A stretch of DNA of 64,000 nucleotides. Origin: Thelephora terrestris. Taxonomy: Eukaryota; Basidiomycota; Agaricomycetes; Thelephorales; Thelephoraceae. Position numbers and translations under genes: made by a program. The stretch's first letter is position 1; each line of letters starts with the position of its first letter. The notes under the pieces were generated by a model. It did not search any database and had not been told where the DNA came from. It was given only the letters and a program-made list of their open reading frames with translations. Shown piece by piece: positions 57,826-64,000 of the stretch. The stretch spans positions 1,426,001 to 1,490,000 of the forward strand of contig WIUZ02000002.1 of the NCBI GenBank assembly GCA_015956445.1, in the 5' to 3' direction.

Positions 57826-58920
57826 GGCATTGGAGTTGAGTTGGGCGGTTGAGTTGTCGTTGGTGATCAATCTAAAGATCGGCGTAGATGGGGTTGAAGC
57901 TGGAAGAGACCAGGACCGGATCGCGCTGAGATCCGCGTCCGTGTCAGACATTGGCGAGAGATCTGGGGCGGATTCTGGGTTGGATGGCGAGGTCGGGGGT
58001 TGCGTTGTGTTTGAGGTCGACGACTGAAGCAGCATGAGTTCGTAACACATAAATCAATCGACGTGCACCACTTGAACCATACCTAGATTCCCTGTTGCGA
58101 TCCAGGTCGCGAGCCCGGTACCCTTCGGCCTCACGTTCTAGAACTCTCGGTCTTGAAATCTGCGCTCTGCCTTTTCTCTCTGTTCCTGTTCTTTTTGTTG
58201 ACGCTTGGCGAGTCCAACTCCAACTCCACGTGTTGCGCACTTGTGAGAAATCCGGGCTGGTAGTCGGGGTGGGTGGTCAAGGTTAATCAGAAGGAGACAA
58301 CGGCTGGAAGACACTGGACACATTAGTGACCGAGACTGAGAACCGTGTGTGTTACTTACCGGCAGATTTCCACCATCGGACACCATGACAAGACCCAGCG
58401 CGGTGGCGGTTGTCGTGAGTAGAACAGCGAGAAGCTGAAGAGCACCGGAAGATGGTCCTTGGTCCGGAGTGGAAATCAAGGAAGGGGCGAATGAGAGGAC
58501 AGGAGGGAGTAGATAGTCCAGAGGAAGTTCTGCGTGAGGCTGAGGGCGAGGTTGAAGGCCATGTTATATGTGTAGTCGACTCGGGGAAGTATGAGGTAGA
58601 TTATGTGAGCGATGCACACGATAAGGCAGGCGAGTGTAGAAAAACGAGACGTACTCATCGCCGGCGCATTTTAAGCTCGTAAAGAGGCATCGGTGGGTAC
58701 CTGTCACATAGTCGGGCTCTTGGAAGATGCTTTTCGTAATCCGCGAACCGGCCGCGTCGGAGGCAAGAAGAAGTGACTTCAAATGTAGGGACTTTGGTCG
58801 TGAAGACATCAGCAAGGTGAAGGGGGAGGTGCCGTCAGCCACGAGGGAACCATAGAGTAGGTTGAGGAGGTCGCTATCGATTGTAAGGAAGGAGTTGGTA
58901 GCCTAGAGAATCATGTCAGT
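57806..58920 (-). CDS. Uncharacterised multi-pass membrane protein, possibly damaged
   Basis: The minus strand encodes ATNSFLTIDSDLLNLLYGSL and VADGTSPFTLLMSSRPKSLH, then hydrophobic stretches FSTLACLIVCIAHIIYLILP, AFNLALSLTQNFLWTIYSLL and ALQLLAVLLTTTATALGLVM. A charged helix follows (AKRQQKEQEQREKAERRFQD) and a Ser/Thr-rich tail (SNPESAPDLSPMSDTDADLS). At least three membrane segments are visible. The first block is duplicated in worn form at about 60640-60760. The protein family is not recognised, and the exon chain is uncertain because frames change between blocks. Confidence 0.42.
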
Positions 58921-61209
58921 GTGGGGAATCCTAATGGTCAGAGTGAGGGTGGGGGACACACCCGCTATCTGCTGACGGGTTCGACGACCTCCGCAGCAAC
59001 AGTGGGTTTCATCGCTGCCGAAAAGAGTCCACACTACGCAGGCCGCGACCATCTACAGCGACTCCGGAGACCAGGACAGAGAAGGCGTAAGAGTCGACCG
59101 TGAGTTGGATTCGTTGGATGGACTTGTGTGGGCTCAGGAGCATTTCCCTTGGTGGTGGGGTCGGTGATTGGAGAGGATCCTTGAAGCGATGGAGCCGATA
59201 GTGAATAAGGCTATGTTGTCGATGGCAATGTAGGGCGTAGGAGGGCGTAGGGCGGGGCGGAAGGGTGCTGACCCCGGTAGTGGCCGAGATGTTGGAAATT
59301 TGTCGGAAGGCTTTGAGAGATTAGGCGGTCACTAATCGCGGACGGCCGGGCGTGTATTGCGACGTATATACAAATTTCCTAACTGTACAAAGATAATGAG
59401 AGGACGTCGTCTACGCCTAGCATGTCGAACGTGAAACTTTGACATCGGACTCGAAAAGAAATGGCTTGGCTCGCTCTTCCCTGCTGAGAGACGTGCAGCT
59501 GGAGTCAAACTACAAGGCACAGCAGCCTGGGATGCACCTTCTTCCGCGTGAAAAAATCTGTAATCTATCGTGAGGCGGATACAACTCCGATGTCAAGGGC
59601 ACAGGGCGGCTGCAGCTTCCTTAGAAAACAACTGTAAAACTCGTTCATCAGCAGGGATCCAACCAAAAGTTGAATCAATGACTTGCCTGTCTAACCTGGG
59701 CCCACATCACTGGTGGCTCATATTCGAGCGTTTGCTGTGCAGACATCCGTGCAAGCCCGTTGAATATGTCAGAAAGGCCACCAAACGCGACCGGATGTTT
59801 GCTCACGGACGACAAAGCCTCAGAGATCTAGCAGGACGGAGTGGCCCCGTACGCCGCAATCCTCCCCAACACTCGCAACCACTTTCTGAATGGCTTATCC
59901 ATATGATCGGCTGCCTTGGCACCTAGGGACGCAGGATGAACAACACTCTGCCGACAACGAGAGGGAAACTCTTAAGCTATCTACGTTGTTTGCCACCTTC
60001 GCCAATTCATCGTCTGCGAGGGCCTGAATAGACACCACACGTCCCCCTGGGCTTAGAGCAAACAAGTCAGGTTCAGGAAAGACGCATCAGGGCATGATCT
60101 CCTACAGGATGGTCGGGAGTAATTGACGCTGGAGGGAGTTCCCCAAATAGAATCACGCTGTCAAGACCTGACAATGGCGGCACTCGGTAGTTTATCCCTC
60201 TTGACCTTGTCGGAGGCAACACCACCGTCCGCATCCGTGAACTGGACCAGGATAAGCAAGAAATAATCGAGCGATGTGAGAAAACTTACGGCTGCGATGG
60301 CCTGGTCAGAGGGGAGTTCTGTTTCTCATCGAGATCGACTCAACAGAGGAGACGTGGGAGTGAGAACCGAGGGGACGATTAGGAGCGGCCATGCCAGGTT
60401 TAAGAAATTGATCAGGATCGTGCTTCTTGTCGCGAGCGATTTGTCGGTTGGCACGATCCAGGAGACGTCCGTAACCTTGTGGAGGTGTACCAGGGCTTTC
60501 GTTGAGGGTGCTACCGCCCCGTTGAGCGAAATAACATGTCCGAAGCGACAGAAGCACGATCCGGGTTTCGCGTGTGTGGTGCCTGTAGGAAGGGGTCGGT
60601 GCCGATGTCGAAAGTCACGACGGGAGAGTCAGGGAAGAAGTGATTCAAATGTAGACAACATCGAGGGGGAGGCGCAGTCAGCCACACGGAGACCGGGACT
60701 AGGTTGAGGACGTCGCTATTGATCGAATGGGGGGAGTTGGTAGCCTAGAGAATCGGGTCAGGGTGGAGAATCCCGCTGTCGGCCTGGTCGTGCAAGAACC
60801 TGGAGGAAAAGCGAACGGGACACACCGGGGGATAATCGATTCGGTGATGACTCTTGCGACCGGCAGTAGTCAATACCCAGTTGAGACACCGCGAGTGGTC
60901 GTCAGGTGGGAAACGGCTAAGTCAGAAGAGCAGGGAGAAACCAGTAAATGCCAGGGTGGTTTTGAGGTACCTGCAGACTCACCGACAACTGTTTCCGAGA
61001 TGTTGAGATGCAGTTTTAATGCCTCGAGCACCCCGCCAACCATGCCGAGACTCTATAGTGACAGATGCGACGTCGCGCTTAGAAGAAGATTCATCGAGCA
61101 TGGTGCTATCGGCCTCAATTATTCTTCAAGCACTTCGCAAGAGACAAAAGGGAATACATGTCGTCGCTGTCGTCTTCAGAGCCGTTCTCGATATGCCTGT
61201 ACAAAAATG
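58921..61209. other. Gene-poor stretch with eroded duplicate sequence
   Basis: Contains a worn copy of the membrane-protein segment (about 60640-60760 matches 58779-58920, with shared GAGTTGGTAGCCTAGAGAAT). The rest shows only frame noise. No RNA gene seen. Confidence 0.45.
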
Positions 61210-61875
61210 TCTTAGTCGAGCAGAGACCGTCCCACATTCGAAGCGACGTACGCTCTCTTGTTCCCAAAGTCCCCGTGCGTCGTGTGGTTTGCATGGATGT
61301 ACTTGAGACCTTCTGCCACATCCAACAACTTGGAAAAAAGTTTACGGTCAAGCACTGATTGGAGAGGAAAAAACTCACCAAGTCAACCCGATTTGCCCCT
61401 GGATTATTGATGATGTATTCCCTTAAAGTACCATTTGGCATCCAGTCCGAGACAATTTGCAAGGGATTTCGCGTAACACCAATGAAAGCAACGACATTTG
61501 GATGTTCCAACCTTTTCCACGTGATTGCCTCCTTGCAAAACGACTACGTGATGTTAGCATCTTTTGGTAGATAAGCCAATACCAGATACTCACCTTCTTG
61601 ACGGCCTCACAATTTTGAGCATGAAATTTTGGATCCTTGATGCAGACCTTGCGGCCATTGAGAGTGCCTTTCCATACCTCGGAAAAACCGCCGCCGCCGG
61701 CCGGGTCATGATCAACTCGGGAGAGATCGCCCGAGATCGTATAAGAAGATGGCAAGATCGCATGATCGCCACATATGGTTCGCAGTTTGTGTAGGCATCG
61801 TTGGAAAACATCGTCGGTATTCGGAGTGACATCAAGGATCTGTTCAATCTGTTCTGTAAGTGGGAATGAGTTCAA
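61210..61875 (-). pseudogene. Truncated protein kinase (TKL-type)
   Basis: FQRCLHKLRTICGDHAILPS precedes the kinase lobe. The glycine loop is AGGGGFSEVWKG and the lysine site NGRKVCIKD. The next parts are HPNVVAFIGVTRNPLQIVSD and WMPNGTLREYI, the hinge, then a piece with HANHTTHGD, the start of the catalytic loop. After HGD the sequence changes to FGNKRAYVASNVGRSLLD. The K-x2-N, DFG and substrate-binding parts expected next are missing. The introns look intact up to that point. Such kinases are a large Agaricomycete family; this copy cannot be active. Confidence 0.72.
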
Positions 61876-61959
61876 AAGGGAAAACGCACTTCGTCAAGAA
61901 AATTGACGAGGCGAGTCAACTCCGATCCTCGAAGAGTGGTCAAATAGTGTCCTTCATCG

Positions 61960-63010
61960 TCACTTTGGAACAAGCAGTAGAGGCAGCGCGGGACAACAGG
62001 AGAAGAAGTATTGAGTGAATAGAGGCGTTGTAGGACTTGTGAAGTGGACATCGCGGGCGGTTCCGCTTCCACCAACCGGTTCATTGAGAAGTTTGAGTAA
62101 CTTCTCGGTGTCCACCAAAGCGGTATTGATGGAGCGATAGATGGAAGCGAGCATGTTCAAGGGTTCGTAGAGTTGGACGATGTATGCAACATAAATGACG
62201 AAGTCGCTAGCGGTGCTCTGTCCGTTTGTTACTCGCAGGGCCACGACAATCGATCCAACGAGAAAACCGAGAGTCTAATGCGGAGTCAGACCAAAGAGAC
62301 GCTCAAGCCAGCAGTAAGACACACTAGAATCAAGTTTTGCACCAGATTGAGCAAGTAAGGGAAACTAGAAGTGGAATGAGAACAGGACAGCCACTTCGAA
62401 AATGTGACCCACCGATAACACGGTATTCAAGAGCCTGGTAGCTGGCAAGGGCGGCACGGTATCGCTCTCCCTTGTGTTGCTCACCAGTTGAAGTACTTCA
62501 CGGTTTCGTAGTTCAGGAGGCAGTCGGTATGTATTCCTCAGGTGACGATATCCTTGTCGTTCATTTGTCTGTGAAGCTTTGTTCTCCGGCGGGTCAGGAC
62601 GACGGTGGCGATGACTGAGGGTAAGGTCAATATGCGGTAACAAGGGCAGATAGTGGGGACATACTGTATGCACTGGTCGCGATGGCGATAACAACGACCA
62701 ATGTCCAGTCAAAGATAACGACGAAAATTACGAGTGCAACAATAATGTCAACAAATGTGGGAACGATGTTGAACAGGATGAGCTATGAATTTTCTAGTGA
62801 GTCGAGTTCTCTCACACTCATTGAAGTACTCACCTCAAGAGTGCGGTTGATGGCTGCACCTCTGTCCAGAATCCTGAGTACTTCCCCAGTCTTCCGGCGC
62901 ACATGCCAATACAAAGAGAGGTTTAGAAGGTGGTCGAATGCGAGTTGACACATAGCTAAGGAAACAATCAGGTGTGGGGTAGGACTAGGAACGAGACGGG
63001 CGCGTACCAC
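61960..63010 (-). pseudogene. ABC half-transporter remnant (HMT1/ABCB6-like)
   Basis: Minus-strand blocks match the membrane domain of mitochondrial/vacuolar heavy-metal-type ABC half-transporters: AFDHLLNLSLYWHVRRKTGE, VLRILDRGAAINRTLE, IVPTFVDIIVALVIFVVIFD, DETVKYFNW, VTNGQSTASDFVIYVAYIVQ, LYEPLNMLASIYRSINTALV and DTEKLLKLLNEPV. These match conserved positions such as LSLRWH-GRRTGEVLRI in family members. Several blocks are in different frames. The nucleotide-binding domain (Walker A, signature, Walker B) does not follow; the sequence runs into unrelated DNA and the kinase fragment. Up to 63.9 kb more worn N-terminal sequence may belong to it. Confidence 0.75.
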
Positions 63011-64000
63011 GATCGGAATATTGCATCACAGGTCCCCAAAGAGTCTGGGAGCGAAGGAGACGGCTCAACACCCATAAGTGAATGAATGTCGACGGTTCTA
63101 GACGCACAGATTAGGGGAGGCACACCATGAAAAACGCACCCATGGGTGAAAAATGCACCGCGCGCAGAGTCCACAGTCTTGATTTCGTTGCGGTCAAGGC
63201 TGAGGCCCATGGACTGCAAGTCAACATGCCTAATAGCTTTAGTAACGCCCTTCGTGAGGGGCATGGCATCCCCTTGGACCTCAAGGCCTTGAACACGTCC
63301 AGTCCAAATCGCCGTGTTTTGGTTCCAAAATGGTCCATCCCAACAAGGTTGTCGGTCACGGTCTGGTCGTGGAAGTGGGAAGGTGGGCCAGGCCTGGTGT
63401 TGAGAAGGCAACAACTGGCTTGGATCTCTGCTGCATTCTGGGGGAGTCGCGAGCCGAGATTCTACCTGGGGAGGTTGGTGAGCGTGTAGCTGATATATAA
63501 AGATGGAAAGGGACTGGGGACGGGAAGCTTGGCTAGAAACGGAACCCGAGATTTCCACCTCGCGTATCCATGAGGAAGTGTCGTCTCCGGTCAAAAAATT
63601 CAGCCGAGAGGCCAACGTCAATATGGGTGGTGTGAGTGTTTAGTCAAGAAGAAGTACCGGAGGGGTGATTTTCCCCCTTACAGCTCATCGAGGACTCACC
63701 GGTCGTGGATCCACGCCAACAAGACTTGCTGAAATAGAGCATCCACGGAACTTGCCAAGGTAAGACGCGGCGCAGATGGTAATCTTGTACCTCCAAATCA
63801 CGCCAGGTTCGAAGCCGCGCACGAGAGTAAAGATGATCAAAACCGCAGTTGCAGGCTTCTTGCGATGCGTCCAACGGCGAAAGTGCCTACGAGGGCTTCA
63901 GTAAATCGGTGAAAAACACGGATCCGGACACCGAGAGGATAATGGATGCCGTGCAACCCCTGATGGCCCACCGTCCCCACCGTCGAGTTGTCCAGCCCTG
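63011..64000. other. Possible worn 5' part of the ABC remnant; right edge
   Basis: Open frames on both strands without convincing domains. A Cys-rich minus frame (MDASQEACNCGFDHL, about 63874) may be part of an upstream exon. Nothing firm. Confidence 0.3.

Noticed and set aside
58138-58479. Independent small membrane gene
   Set aside because: Its hydrophobic segment fits better as part of the larger membrane-protein model on the same strand.
1-64000. tRNA, rRNA or riboswitch genes
   Set aside because: Scanned for cloverleaf-like arms and conserved rRNA strings; none convincing by eye.

Overview
The window looks like a piece of an Agaricomycete (mushroom-forming basidiomycete) genome. The genes are split by many short GT-AG introns of about 50-60 bases. 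Several proteins belong to families I associate with Agaricomycetes: a histone H3-tail-like/PHD-like protein, WD40-like proteins with a C-terminal membrane anchor, RING-like coiled-coil proteins, and TKL-type kinase fragments. The DNA is also full of CACTA-type and fold-back transposons. I see no rRNA, tRNA or CRISPR locus. Ordinary housekeeping genes appear only as damaged copies (ALG2, a plasma-membrane H+-ATPase tail, an ABC half-transporter, a kinase). This suggests a fast-evolving accessory region.

Layout. 1-7.3 kb: three minus-strand lineage-specific genes: a large low-complexity protein running off the left edge, a WD40-like/TM protein, and a protein with a 'GETVW' domain. 7.7-15.9 kb: a CACTA (Tnp2-type) transposase gene on the minus strand, split by a 4.1-kb palindromic element (about 8715-12812) built of inverted 45-bp arrays, 27-bp arrays and TTAGG arrays. 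16.3-19.4 kb: two RING-like coiled-coil genes and a second GETVW gene, all minus. 19.8-21.6 kb: a decayed ALG2 mannosyltransferase. 22.2-23.9 kb: a plus-strand gene whose product starts like the histone H3 tail, then has a PHD-like finger and a region that may be a caspase-like fold. 24-25 kb: a small MITE-like element and a tandem repeat. 25.8-37.6 kb: plus-strand second or third members of the same families: WD40-like/TM, RING coiled-coil, uncharacterised proline/serine-rich genes, and a paralog of the left-edge gene.

38.5-39.5 kb: 3' remnant of a PMA1-type proton pump. 39.6-46.2 kb: repeat-rich DNA with LTR-like repeats, a 33-base C run and short ORFs. 46.2-57.6 kb: a coiled-coil gene, a convergent gene with a WF-motif domain, and a gene with an RNase H1 N-terminal-like domain, interleaved with fold-back elements that start CACTGG and end CCAGTG. 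57.6-64 kb: a gene graveyard (membrane-protein copies, truncated kinase, ABC-transporter remnant).

Two themes stand out. First, four lineage-specific gene families recur at two or more places, on the minus strand in the left part and on the plus strand in the right part, around the H3-mimic gene and the ALG2 remnant. Second, self-complementary transposons have repeatedly landed in or next to genes, leaving clear target duplications, and one supplies the C-terminal tail of an ORF. All exon borders are read by eye and no database search was possible.
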